38,844 bases of DNA, from positions 1 to 38,844 of the forward strand of contig CAIXKQ010000005.1 in the NCBI GenBank assembly GCA_903920065.1. The letters are read 5' to 3'. The position numbers and the translations under genes are program-made. The notes below the pieces were generated by a model. It saw only the letters and a program-made list of their open reading frames with translations. It did not search any database and had not been told where the DNA came from. The stretch is from an uncultured Actinomycetes bacterium (GTDB lineage: Bacteria > Actinomycetota > Actinomycetes > Nanopelagicales > Nanopelagicaceae). Positions 26,727 to 34,565 of the stretch are shown here, in pieces; positions within the stretch are counted from its first letter, which is position 1, and every line of letters starts with the position of its first letter.

Positions 26727-28598
26727 GTGGCACTTACGAGGCCACTACGTCTTAAGCGTGAGCTAGTTCAATCTGCGCCTGAGGTAAGTACAACTGAAAA
26801 ACCTGTCGCCCGTGTCTGGGTAGACAGTGGTGTCTTTCATTTAGATGAAAGTTATGACTATTTAGTTCCCGATAACCTCGATCCACACGTATCCGTGGGT
26901 GTTCGAGTTCAAGTTCCATTTAACGGGCGAGAGTGTGAAGCACTCGTGCTAGAACGAATAGCTGTGACATCAGGTAGAAAACTCAAAAGCATCACTAAAG
27001 TGATTTCCCGCGTTCCGCTGGCTTCGAAGCGTTCCCTTGATTTGATAGCACTCGTTGCAACCAGGTGGGCTTGTCATCCATATGACGTCATTCGCTCTGC
27101 AATTCCGCCTCGCGTTGCCAGTGTTGAGAAAAAGCAGTGGAGTGATAAGACCGCTCATGCACCAAGTCAGTCATCAGTTCGCCAATACCGGCAACTACCG
27201 CCATATCGGGATTCCTTTCAAGTGTTGTCTGATCACGTCAATGGCCTTAGCGCCAATGGTTCAATCTTGGTGCTGGTGCCAGATAAGAGATCCGTACTTA
27301 GGCTGATCAAGTATCTTCCCAAGGCGCTCGTTCTGGATTCAGATCTTCCTCGAAGTGAGCGATATGAGAATTTTCTGCGTGCCAGAACAACTTCGGCTCA
27401 GGTCATTATCGGAACCAGAAGCGCCATTTTTGTCGATAGTCCAGATTTAGCATCTATCGTCATCTTTAATGAATCATCGGAGCAGTACTTCGAAATTCGA
27501 TCCCCGGGATGGAATGCACGTGATATCGCAGTTCTTCGAGCACGTACTGAAAATATTCCGATTTACTGTGTGGGTTACAGCCCCAGTGCCGAGGTAGCCC
27601 GACTAATCGATATTGGCTGGTTTGATTTCAAGAGCGCGAAGGAGAAAGTTCGAGTTGATACTTTTCAGCAGGAATTTTCCGAGTTACTACCTGGAAAGAT
27701 CATCGGCGAGCTTCGCCAATTAATAAAACAGGGACCAATTCTCTTTATAGCGCCAAGAAAGGGATATTCGCAATCAATTAGTTGCAATAAGTGTCGAAAT
27801 ATCTCAATCTGTTCATGTGGCGGTCGACTAGAAAAGAAGGGGGTCACGACTGCAATTTCCTGTTCGCTCTGTGCGCATGTCTATTCAGAGTGGGCTTGCC
27901 AATATTGCGCAGGAGTAATTCCGTTCCTTCTTAATCGTGGAAGTGAACGATTCGCCCAAGAGATCGGAGTTGCGCTGCCAGGTGTGTCAATCACACTCAG
28001 TGAAGCTGACAAAAATGTTGAAGACTTTCAGGTGAGTTCCGGAATCGTCATTGCCACACCCGGTTCTGCTCCTATGTCAGTTAAGGGCTATGCCGCGGTG
28101 GTGATTCTTAATGGCGAGAAGTTACTCAACCAATCAGATCTCAGAGCACAAGAGCGAGCTCGGGAAATCTTCTTTACTCACGCTGCACTCTTAAATCCTT
28201 CTGGTTCGGCTCTTTTAGTCATCAATCACGCTAATCCAATAGTGGGTGCACTTGCTTCATGGAAGCCATCTCTGATTTCACGTCGAGAATTGGCTGAGCG
28301 CATCGAAGCTTCACTGCCTCCTTTCGTGAGGTCAATCTCACTTGATATTGATAGCGCCGAATCGGCCACCATGGTCAGAGCCTTAAATAAGTCGCGCGAT
28401 GAAGGCAGGCTTCCGGCGTCTACGAGAATTCTTGGACCATCAATTCTGAACACCTCTACACATCGGATTCTCTTACTTGCTCCACTTGAAGACGGTGAGG
28501 CGCTAGTTCTACTTATCCATGAGTTTCAGCGAAGACGCAGTGCAACCAGGAAGAAGTTGGCAACGCTTCGGATTGATCCATATTCGCTCTCGCGATAG
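26727..28598 (+). CDS. priA: PriA-like primosomal protein N', helicase motifs degenerate
   Basis: Replication-restart protein in most bacteria. This 623-residue copy keeps the N-terminal 3' DNA-end binding domain (about 28-125: VARVWVDSGVFHLDESYDYLVPD and GVRVQVPFNGRECEALV). It has lost ATPase motifs: no Walker A GxTGSGKT is present, only GSILVLVPDKRS, and the DEEH box position reads IVIFNESSEQYFE. The zinc region retains eight cysteines (C353, C356, C362, C364, C379, C382, C391, C394), but the second pair has one residue between instead of two. Loss of the helicase motifs is typical of actinobacterial PriA, so it is probably a DNA-binding or scaffold protein. The start is GTG at 26727 with no Shine-Dalgarno; a weak TTACCT precedes it by 7 bases. 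Confidence 0.88.
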   Translation: MALTRPLRLKRELVQSAPEVSTTEKPVARVWVDSGVFHLDESYDYLVPDNLDPHVSVGVRVQVPFNGRECEALVLERIAVTSGRKLKSITKVISRVPLASKRSLDLIALVATRWACHPYDVIRSAIPPRVASVEKKQWSDKTAHAPSQSSVRQYRQLPPYRDSFQVLSDHVNGLSANGSILVLVPDKRSVLRLIKYLPKALVLDSDLPRSERYENFLRARTTSAQVIIGTRSAIFVDSPDLASIVIFNESSEQYFEIRSPGWNARDIAVLRARTENIPIYCVGYSPSAEVARLIDIGWFDFKSAKEKVRVDTFQQEFSELLPGKIIGELRQLIKQGPILFIAPRKGYSQSISCNKCRNISICSCGGRLEKKGVTTAISCSLCAHVYSEWACQYCAGVIPFLLNRGSERFAQEIGVALPGVSITLSEADKNVEDFQVSSGIVIATPGSAPMSVKGYAAVVILNGEKLLNQSDLRAQERAREIFFTHAALLNPSGSALLVINHANPIVGALASWKPSLISRRELAERIEASLPPFVRSISLDIDSAESATMVRALNKSRDEGRLPASTRILGPSILNTSTHRILLLAPLEDGEALVLLIHEFQRRRSATRKKLATLRIDPYSLSR

Positions 28599-28599
28599 G

Positions 28600-28605
28600 T
28601 AAGAT
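28600..28605 (+). promoter_or_regulatory. -10 hexamer TAAGAT, leaderless promoter of def
   Basis: TAAGAT ends 6 bases before the ATG at 28612, in the 13-base gap after priA. It probably drives def-fmt-rsmB as one unit, since these abut or overlap. Confidence 0.55.
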
Positions 28606-28611
28606 TGAGCC

Positions 28612-29187
28612 ATGTCTATCAAGCAAATTCGTCACTTCGGAGACCCGGTTCTTGTGACACCGGCTTCAGAAGTGATCGACTTTGATAAAGAGCTGCGAAC
28701 GTTGGTCAAAGACCTCACCGAAACAATGCTTGATGCACCTGGTGCGGGCCTAGCAGCGCCACAGATTGGTGTGCCACTTCGAGTCTTTGTCTGGGATGTC
28801 GATGAAACTATTGGTCATCTCATCAATCCAACTCTTGATTTAAGTGAAGAGATGCAGGAAGGTGATGAAGGATGCTTAAGTTTTCCGGAACTTGTATATC
28901 CCACCCCGCGTGCCTTTAGAGCAGTAGCAAAGGGATTTACCATGCACGGTGAGCCTGTCACGATTGAAGGCACAGAACTTCTCGCTCGAGCGCTGCAGCA
29001 TGAAACAGATCATTTGAATGGAATTCTCTTCATTGACCGACTCTCGGATGAAGATCGCAAAATAGCGATGAAGGAGATTCGAGAATCCGATTGGTTCGGA
29101 CTAGCTGGGCAATCAGGAACCTCGCCGACAATTAAGGTGTCTCCGCATAGTCTTTTAGGGTCAGATAACCGCGGACTGGGTCTTTAA
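28612..29187 (+). CDS. def: Peptide deformylase
   Basis: Removes formyl groups from the N-terminal Met of new proteins. It has 191 residues. All three family motifs are intact: G44-AGLAAPQIGV, E86-G-C88-L-S and H130-E131-TD-H134. Cys88, His130 and His134 bind the metal and Glu131 is catalytic. The ATG has no Shine-Dalgarno but a well-placed -10, so it is probably read from a leaderless mRNA. The stop codon is followed directly by the fmt start with no base between. fmt and def act at opposite ends of the formylation cycle. Confidence 0.97.
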   Translation: MSIKQIRHFGDPVLVTPASEVIDFDKELRTLVKDLTETMLDAPGAGLAAPQIGVPLRVFVWDVDETIGHLINPTLDLSEEMQEGDEGCLSFPELVYPTPRAFRAVAKGFTMHGEPVTIEGTELLARALQHETDHLNGILFIDRLSDEDRKIAMKEIRESDWFGLAGQSGTSPTIKVSPHSLLGSDNRGLGL

Positions 29188-30093
29188 TTGCGGATCGCGG
29201 TAGCAGCAACACCGGAAGTAGCGATTGCCTCACTGGATGCACTTCTTGCCTCTGACCATGAATTGCTCTGTGTTATCACGCCACCTGATCGACCATCCGG
29301 TCGAGGCCAAAGCTTGAGTGAATCGGCAGTTTCACGATGGGGAACTGAGAATGGGATTGAAGTGTATAAGCCAGAGCGGGATGCCAACTTTGATTCCTAC
29401 CTATCAAATGTAGATGTGCTGATCACAATTGGCTACGGTGTCATCTTGCCTAAGAAAGTATTTGAGCAACCTCGTTACGGCTCGCTCAACCTGCATTTCT
29501 CGTTATTGCCAAGATGGCGCGGGGCAGCACCAGTTCAGCGTGCCATTGAAGCCGGGGATAAAGTCTCGGGCGTTACAGTTTTTGAGTTAGATGAAGGAAT
29601 GGATACTGGACCCATTTATACCCAGAATCGGTTCGCACTAGATCCCGATATCACCAGTGATGAACTCTTTGTCGAGTTGGCAGAATTGGGAGCGGAAGCA
29701 CTCCTTCACACGCTAGAACTCATGGAGTCCGGAGTTAAGCCCACACCACAAGATAATCACAGCGCGACTCGCGCTCTTAAATTGAGCAAGGAAGAAGGGC
29801 ACATAGATTGGTCGCAACCGGCTGTAGCCATATCCAATAAAGTGCGTGCTTTCACCTCTTCCCCTGGTGCTTGGACAAATTTTCGAGATTCCACGGTAAA
29901 AATTGATACTCCGGTTATGAGTGAGATTACGTTAGAGCCAGGTCTTCTACTTTTTACGAATATGAAGCTATTTGTGGGTACTGCGACTACCGCCCTTGAA
30001 ATCAGATACATCACACCTTCGGGTAAATCCAGAATGCCTTCCTCGCAATGGTCAAATGGGGCACGTTTAGCCCCCGGTGACCTCTTTGGTTAA
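29188..30093 (+). CDS. fmt: Methionyl-tRNA formyltransferase
   Basis: Formylates initiator Met-tRNA using 10-formyl-tetrahydrofolate. It has 301 residues. The formyl-transfer domain contains GYGVILPKKVFEQPRYGSLNLHFSLLPRWRGAAPVQRAI (about 75-113), with the catalytic Asn and His in LNLHFS, and ELDEGMDTG supplies the catalytic Asp. The C-terminal OB-like domain starts near 205 (KVRAFTSSPGAW). The start is TTG at 29188, directly after the def stop, giving MRIAVAATPEVA, which matches the family N-terminus. The last 17 bases overlap rsmB. Confidence 0.95.
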   Translation: MRIAVAATPEVAIASLDALLASDHELLCVITPPDRPSGRGQSLSESAVSRWGTENGIEVYKPERDANFDSYLSNVDVLITIGYGVILPKKVFEQPRYGSLNLHFSLLPRWRGAAPVQRAIEAGDKVSGVTVFELDEGMDTGPIYTQNRFALDPDITSDELFVELAELGAEALLHTLELMESGVKPTPQDNHSATRALKLSKEEGHIDWSQPAVAISNKVRAFTSSPGAWTNFRDSTVKIDTPVMSEITLEPGLLLFTNMKLFVGTATTALEIRYITPSGKSRMPSSQWSNGARLAPGDLFG

Positions 30094-31441
30094 ACCACGT
30101 AGAGATACTTTTAAATCACCTAAACCCGATGCTCCTAGAGTTTTGGTATTTGATTTACTGACAGAAGTTAATCGCAATGGGGGATACTCGAATCTTCTCT
30201 TGCCACAAGCACTATCGGCCTCTAATTTTGAAGTTCGAGATAAGGGATTCGTGACTGAACTTCTTTATGGAACACTGCGCATGCAAGGACGCCATGACTA
30301 TATTTTGCAGCAGGTATCGGATCGTCCGCTTTCAGAAGTCGACGCTGGCATCGTAGATATCTGCCGAATGGGAGTTCACCAACTTTTCGAGATGCGAGTA
30401 GCTACGCATGCTGCTGTCTCGGCTACTGTTGAACTGGCTCGAAAGGTAATCGGTGAGTCCAAAGCTTCCTTTGTTAATGCAATCTTGCGCAAAGTCAGCT
30501 CGCAAACCTTGGAGCAGTGGCTGGAACCGACAACATTTATTACCGATCCGATTGCGCGACTTTCAATCCAGTATTCGCACCCAGAGTGGATTGTTTCGGC
30601 CTACTTTGACCTACTCAAGGATTTAGAAAGAGTTGAAGAAGAACTTGCGGCGAATAATGTTCCAGCGATACCCACACTGGTCGCCTGGCCGGGGGATTCG
30701 ACGCAATCAGAATTAGTCGAGTTAGGGGCAGTTGCAACAGAGTATTCACCTTATGGCGCGCGATTTGATGGCGCTCCTGGAACGCTAGAGGTCATTAGAC
30801 ATCGCAAAGCAGGAGTACAAGATGAAGGATCGCAATTAGTTGCACACATCTTCTCGCTTGCAACTAAAGATTGTGGCTCGCTTCTTGATTTATGTGCCGG
30901 TCCTGGTGGAAAGGCGGCTCTACTTGCCCATTTAGCGAATGTAAATGGCCAGGAATTTGCCGCCAACGAAATTTCTGAGGCACGTGCCAAGTTAGTAAAG
31001 AACGTGATTGGCAAGTTTCCAGTGCAGGTTGGTGATGGCAGAGAGATTGCATCAATTGGAATGAGTTACGATGCGATTCTGGCTGATGTTCCTTGCACCG
31101 GTCTGGGAGCTTTGCGCCGCAGACCAGAGGTTCGTTGGCGAAGAACTGTTCAGGACCTTCGAGGTTTGCTGGTCTTGCAAAGAGAGTTATCCGATGCTGC
31201 AATCTCCGTTCTGAATCCTGGGGGAGTATTCGGATATGCAACATGTAGCCCGCATTTCTCCGAGACATCGGGAGAGGTCCTTCGAATTCTTAAAGATCAT
31301 CCCGAACTAGAGCAATTGGAGTTAGCGCAATTTCTACCTGCCAACCTTCTTGGCGCAACTCGTGAAAAGTCACTTTCGCTGTGGACTAGCAAACACGGCA
31401 CGGACGCGATGTTCTTAGCACTCTTTCGCAAGAGGAGATAA
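30077..31441 (+). CDS. rsmB: 16S rRNA (cytosine-967 C5)-methyltransferase RsmB-like
   Basis: SAM-dependent RNA methyltransferase of 454 residues. An N-terminal NusB-like RNA-binding domain (about 15-155: ARVLVFDLLTEVNRNGGY, TLRMQGRHDYIL) precedes the NSUN catalytic domain. SAM binding is at LLDLCAGPGGKAALLAHL (about 270-287). The conserved cysteines are in DVPCTGLGALRRRPEVRW and YATCSPHFSE, where the TCS Cys is the usual nucleophile. The start is GTG at 30077, 17 bases inside fmt; a TTG at 30086 is possible. The def-fmt-rsmB order is a classic bacterial cluster. Confidence 0.94.
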   Translation: MTSLVKPRRDTFKSPKPDAPRVLVFDLLTEVNRNGGYSNLLLPQALSASNFEVRDKGFVTELLYGTLRMQGRHDYILQQVSDRPLSEVDAGIVDICRMGVHQLFEMRVATHAAVSATVELARKVIGESKASFVNAILRKVSSQTLEQWLEPTTFITDPIARLSIQYSHPEWIVSAYFDLLKDLERVEEELAANNVPAIPTLVAWPGDSTQSELVELGAVATEYSPYGARFDGAPGTLEVIRHRKAGVQDEGSQLVAHIFSLATKDCGSLLDLCAGPGGKAALLAHLANVNGQEFAANEISEARAKLVKNVIGKFPVQVGDGREIASIGMSYDAILADVPCTGLGALRRRPEVRWRRTVQDLRGLLVLQRELSDAAISVLNPGGVFGYATCSPHFSETSGEVLRILKDHPELEQLELAQFLPANLLGATREKSLSLWTSKHGTDAMFLALFRKRR

Positions 31442-31444
31442 TCT
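31439..31444 (+). promoter_or_regulatory. -10 hexamer TAATCT, leaderless promoter of rpe
   Basis: TAATCT starts at the rsmB stop codon and ends 6 bases before the rpe ATG at 31451. A GAGGAG at 31432-31437 is too far upstream (13 bases) to be a good Shine-Dalgarno for rpe. Confidence 0.5.
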
Positions 31445-31450
31445 TCTCCC

Positions 31451-32110
31451 ATGTCAAATGAAGTTCGCATTACGCCAAGTATTCTCAATGCTGATATCAC
31501 TCATCTTGACTCTGAAATTGCCAAGATTTCGCAGGCAAGTGATTTGATTCATTTAGACATTATGGACAATGTTTTTGTTCCGAACATGACTTTTGATTTT
31601 CAAGCAGCGTCCGAGATTATCAAGAACTGCCCGATCCCAGTTGATTCCCACTTAATGGTTGCCGATGTAGACCTGATTGCTGTTCAGTATGCTGAAGCTG
31701 GTTCAGCCAGCGTGACTATTCATGTCGAGGCCACCAACGATATTCGCAATACTTTGAAGGAGATTAAGAGCCACGGCGCTCGGGCTTCTATCGCCCTCAA
31801 ACCGAATACTGACATCCAAGATTATTCGGAGTACTTCGATCTCATCGATATGGTGCTCATCATGACAGTTGAGCCGGGTTTTGGTGGTCAGAAATTCATG
31901 GAAAATATGATGAGCAAGGTCAAAGAAGCGAGAAGATTGATAGGTAGCAGACCAATCTGGTTGCAGGTCGATGGAGGTATTTCTCTTTCCACCATCGAAA
32001 TTGCTCGAGAGGCGGGAGCTGACACATTTGTAGCTGGTAGCGCCGTTTTTAGTGCGCAAGATCCGGCGATGATGGTCGAGCTATTACGGACGCAAGCCTC
32101 GCTTCGGTAA
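31451..32110 (+). CDS. rpe: Ribulose-phosphate 3-epimerase
   Basis: TIM-barrel enzyme of the pentose phosphate pathway interconverting ribulose 5-phosphate and xylulose 5-phosphate. It has 219 residues. Family motifs are ITPSILNADITHL (6-18), IHLDIMDNVFVPNMTF (with the metal-binding His and catalytic Asp), PVDSHLMV, MTVEPGFGGQKFM (about 138-150) and VDGGIS, followed by AGADTFVAGSAVF. It lies 9 bases after rsmB, in a conserved rsmB-rpe neighbourhood. Confidence 0.97.
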   Translation: MSNEVRITPSILNADITHLDSEIAKISQASDLIHLDIMDNVFVPNMTFDFQAASEIIKNCPIPVDSHLMVADVDLIAVQYAEAGSASVTIHVEATNDIRNTLKEIKSHGARASIALKPNTDIQDYSEYFDLIDMVLIMTVEPGFGGQKFMENMMSKVKEARRLIGSRPIWLQVDGGISLSTIEIAREAGADTFVAGSAVFSAQDPAMMVELLRTQASLR

Positions 32111-32138
32111 TACGGCCTCGTGCGCGTATTCTCTCTAG

Positions 32139-32144
32139 TAAACT
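32139..32144 (+). promoter_or_regulatory. -10 hexamer TAAACT, leaderless promoter of hisE-hisG
   Basis: TAAACT ends 6 bases before the ATG of hisE at 32151, inside a 40-base gap. hisG downstream has its own Shine-Dalgarno and no such hexamer at its start, as expected for a second gene on the message. Confidence 0.6.
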
Positions 32145-32150
32145 AGCGGC

Positions 32151-32414
32151 ATGAAATCATTTGATTCGCTCTGGATTGAGTTGACAGAAAAACTTGCCGA
32201 GCGTGCTGAAGGTTCGGCAACCGTTGCTGCTGTAGATGCTGGAGTGCACTCAATCGGCAAAAAGATCTTGGAGGAGGCCGGTGAAGTCTGGCTGGCAGCT
32301 GAACATGAGTCAGATGAAGCGCTAGCCGAAGAGATTAGCCAACTGATTTACCATCTTCAAACGATGATGCTCGCTCGTGGGCTCACGCCTACTGATATTT
32401 ATAAGTACCTCTAA
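32151..32414 (+). CDS. hisE: Phosphoribosyl-ATP diphosphatase
   Basis: Second step of histidine synthesis, hydrolysing phosphoribosyl-ATP to phosphoribosyl-AMP. It has 87 residues, a stand-alone HisE of the MazG-like fold. The metal-binding acidic helices are visible in [42 protein letters not shown] (about 37-78). It is unfused to HisI. The hisE-hisG pair apart from the other his genes is the usual actinobacterial arrangement. hisG follows after 18 bases. Confidence 0.95.
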   Translation: MKSFDSLWIELTEKLAERAEGSATVAAVDAGVHSIGKKILEEAGEVWLAAEHESDEALAEEISQLIYHLQTMMLARGLTPTDIYKYL

Positions 32415-32432
32415 GGAAAAACAAGGAGTTTC

Positions 32433-33278
32433 ATGTTACGTATCGCTGTTCCGAATAAGGGTTCACTTGCTGATGCATCCATTGAGATTCTCAAAGAGGC
32501 TGGGTATCGCCAACGTACTGACTCCCGCGATCTTGTCCTGATAGATCCCGCCAATGGGGTTGAGTTCTATTATCTTCGCCCACGAGATATTGCAATCTAT
32601 GTTGGCTCTGGTGAGCTAGAAGCAGGAATCACTGGAAGGGATTTGCTCATTGATTCTGGCGCAGCTGCGCAGGAGATTCTCCCGCTTGATTTCGGGGGAT
32701 CAACTTTTAGATTCGCCGGACCTGCGCAAGAGAAGTTGTCTCTCTCATCTATCAGCGGCAAGCGCGTGGCAACTGCCTATCCAGGACTGGTGCAGAAGCA
32801 CCTTGCAGATTTAAGGATTAAGGCAGATGTCGTTCGCCTAGATGGTGCGGTAGAGAGCAGCATCAGACTTGGGGTAGCTGACCTCATAGCCGATGTAGTC
32901 AGCACCGGAAATACCCTGCGCCAAGCTGGTTTAGCTATCTTCGGTGATCCAATTCTGGTTTCGGAAGCAATCTTGATTAAAGGAAATGCATCAGCTGCGG
33001 CTGCCGAATTAGAGATTCTGATACGTCGCTTGCAAGGCGTTGTTACCGCCAGACAATACGTACTTCTGGATTATGACATCCCAACGAAGAGTGTGGATCA
33101 AGCGTGCGCAATCACACCCGGTTTGGAGTCGCCAACGATTTCACCTCTTCAAAAGCCCGATTGGGTTGCGGTGCGCGCTATGGTCCTTCGTAAAGATACC
33201 AATCGCTTAATGGATGAACTTTGGGCACTGGGTGCACGCGGAATTCTCGTGACTGATATCCACGCCTGCAGACTGTAA
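32433..33278 (+). CDS. hisG: ATP phosphoribosyltransferase, long form
   Basis: Committed step of histidine synthesis, joining ATP and PRPP. It has 281 residues, so it is the long hexameric form with a C-terminal ACT-like regulatory domain (about 208-281) that normally binds histidine for feedback inhibition. No HisZ partner is needed. N-terminal MLRIAVPNKGSLADASIEIL and the PRPP loop DVVSTGNTLRQAGL (about 154-167) are diagnostic. The ATG has AAGGAG 5 bases upstream. Its stop TAA is followed at once by the stop of serB on the other strand. Confidence 0.96.
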   Translation: MLRIAVPNKGSLADASIEILKEAGYRQRTDSRDLVLIDPANGVEFYYLRPRDIAIYVGSGELEAGITGRDLLIDSGAAAQEILPLDFGGSTFRFAGPAQEKLSLSSISGKRVATAYPGLVQKHLADLRIKADVVRLDGAVESSIRLGVADLIADVVSTGNTLRQAGLAIFGDPILVSEAILIKGNASAAAAELEILIRRLQGVVTARQYVLLDYDIPTKSVDQACAITPGLESPTISPLQKPDWVAVRAMVLRKDTNRLMDELWALGARGILVTDIHACRL

Positions 33279-34538
33279 TTACTTCCGGCTTGCGCCAGCT
33301 TCCTCGATGTCTTCACGAGAGATTCCAAGTAGATAAAGAACTGAGTCTAGGTATGGCGCGCTCACAGAGCTATCTGCAGCAGCTTTGACTGCTGGCTTGG
33401 CGTTAAATGCTATTCCCATGCCGGCTATTGCAATCATATCCAGATCATTGGCACCATCGCCGATCGCAATTGTCTGTTCAAGTTCCACACCCACAATTTT
33501 GGCAAAATCACGGAGTGCAACCGCCTTCGCAGCACGATCGATGACTTCTCCAATAACTTTCCCAGTGAGCTTTCCATCGATAACTTCCAAAGTATTGGCA
33601 CGGTAATGAGCAATACCCAATTCTTTAAGTATGGGTTCAATAACAGCGGTAAACCCACCTGAGACAACGGCTACGTTATGCCCGAGTTTATGTAAGGTAT
33701 CAATCAGAGTACGCGCCCCAGGAGTAAGAACAATCTGCTCACGCACATCAGTAATTACCTTCTCTGGCAGCCCCGCTAGAAGTGCAACTCGGGCTTCCAA
33801 GCTCGCTCTAAAATCTAGTTCTCCTCGCATTGCCCGCTCAGTAATCTCTCGTACCTGAGGCTCAACGCCAGCATGAGCGGCAAGAAGCTCTATGACTTCT
33901 TGTTGAATGAGAGTGGAGTCGACATCTAACACAACTAACTTCTTAGCCCAGCGCATCAAACCACCGGGTGAGACTGCTATATCAATAGCAAATTCATTTG
34001 ATACCGCTGCAAGTGACTGGCGAAGAGTTCTCGTGTTGGCTCCAGAGACCGTCAATTCAATAGCGGTAATGGGATAACTAGCGGTGCGATGAATCCGCTC
34101 GATATTCCCATTCTGTGTAGAAATTGCCTCGGCAACGGCGGCAATTGAGCGAGGATGAAGTTCTGTTGTCAGAATAACTACGTGAACAAGTCCTGACTTA
34201 GCAGCGATAGAGGCCCCTTCTTGGACTCCGAAAGATGTTGCTATATCAACGGCTAACACTTGAGCACATTCATTGAGGTCCGCTTCGATCGCCTGCGCAT
34301 GATCGGGAGTAAGTGAGATGAGAGCGGTGAGAATAAGTCGCTCACGGATAACTACCTGCTCGATATCTAAAATGGTCACGGCAAAGGGCGCCAGGGTCTC
34401 GAAGAGAGCTTTCGTGATTCCGGGGGAGTCGACTCCGGATACGAGAATGAGACCTGTGTAGTGACTCTTTTCGGCGCTCATATGGCTGAGGTTATCGCGA
34501 ATCACGTTCACTTCGTTCGCAATTTGCGAGTGATTCAT
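33279..34538 (-). CDS. serB: Phosphoserine phosphatase with two N-terminal ACT domains
   Basis: Last step of serine synthesis. It has 419 residues from the ATG at 34538, or 400 from the ATG at 34481. Two ACT-like domains (about 27-110 and 115-190, starting GLILVSGVDSPGITKALFETL and VHVVILTTELHPRS) precede the HAD phosphatase. Catalytic motif I is D205-V-D207-ST in VVLDVDSTLIQQEV; motif II is in NVAVVSGGFT and motif III in AIGDGANDLDMI. Tandem ACT domains are as in mycobacterial SerB2, where they sense amino acids. The start is ambiguous: TATCGT ends 6 bases before the first ATG, and TAACCT ends 7 bases before the second. The second gives a better match to mycobacterial SerB length. It is convergent with hisG without a gap. 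Confidence 0.94.
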   Translation of the reverse strand: MNHSQIANEVNVIRDNLSHMSAEKSHYTGLILVSGVDSPGITKALFETLAPFAVTILDIEQVVIRERLILTALISLTPDHAQAIEADLNECAQVLAVDIATSFGVQEGASIAAKSGLVHVVILTTELHPRSIAAVAEAISTQNGNIERIHRTASYPITAIELTVSGANTRTLRQSLAAVSNEFAIDIAVSPGGLMRWAKKLVVLDVDSTLIQQEVIELLAAHAGVEPQVREITERAMRGELDFRASLEARVALLAGLPEKVITDVREQIVLTPGARTLIDTLHKLGHNVAVVSGGFTAVIEPILKELGIAHYRANTLEVIDGKLTGKVIGEVIDRAAKAVALRDFAKIVGVELEQTIAIGDGANDLDMIAIAGMGIAFNAKPAVKAAADSSVSAPYLDSVLYLLGISREDIEEAGASRK

Positions 34539-34544
34539 TGATTG

Positions 34545-34550
34545 ACGATA
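34545..34550 (-). promoter_or_regulatory. -10 hexamer TATCGT of serB (minus strand)
   Basis: Read on the minus strand, TATCGT ends 6 bases before the serB ATG at 34538. It directly abuts the plus-strand -10 of the ABC gene, so the 27-base gap between serB and the ABC ATG holds both promoters. Confidence 0.5.
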
Positions 34551-34556
34551 TATCTT
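34551..34556 (+). promoter_or_regulatory. -10 hexamer TATCTT of the ABC ATPase gene
   Basis: TATCTT lies 9 bases before the ATG at 34566. The transcript would have at most a few untranslated bases. It is back to back with the serB -10. Confidence 0.5.
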
Positions 34557-34565
34557 TTGTCACCT

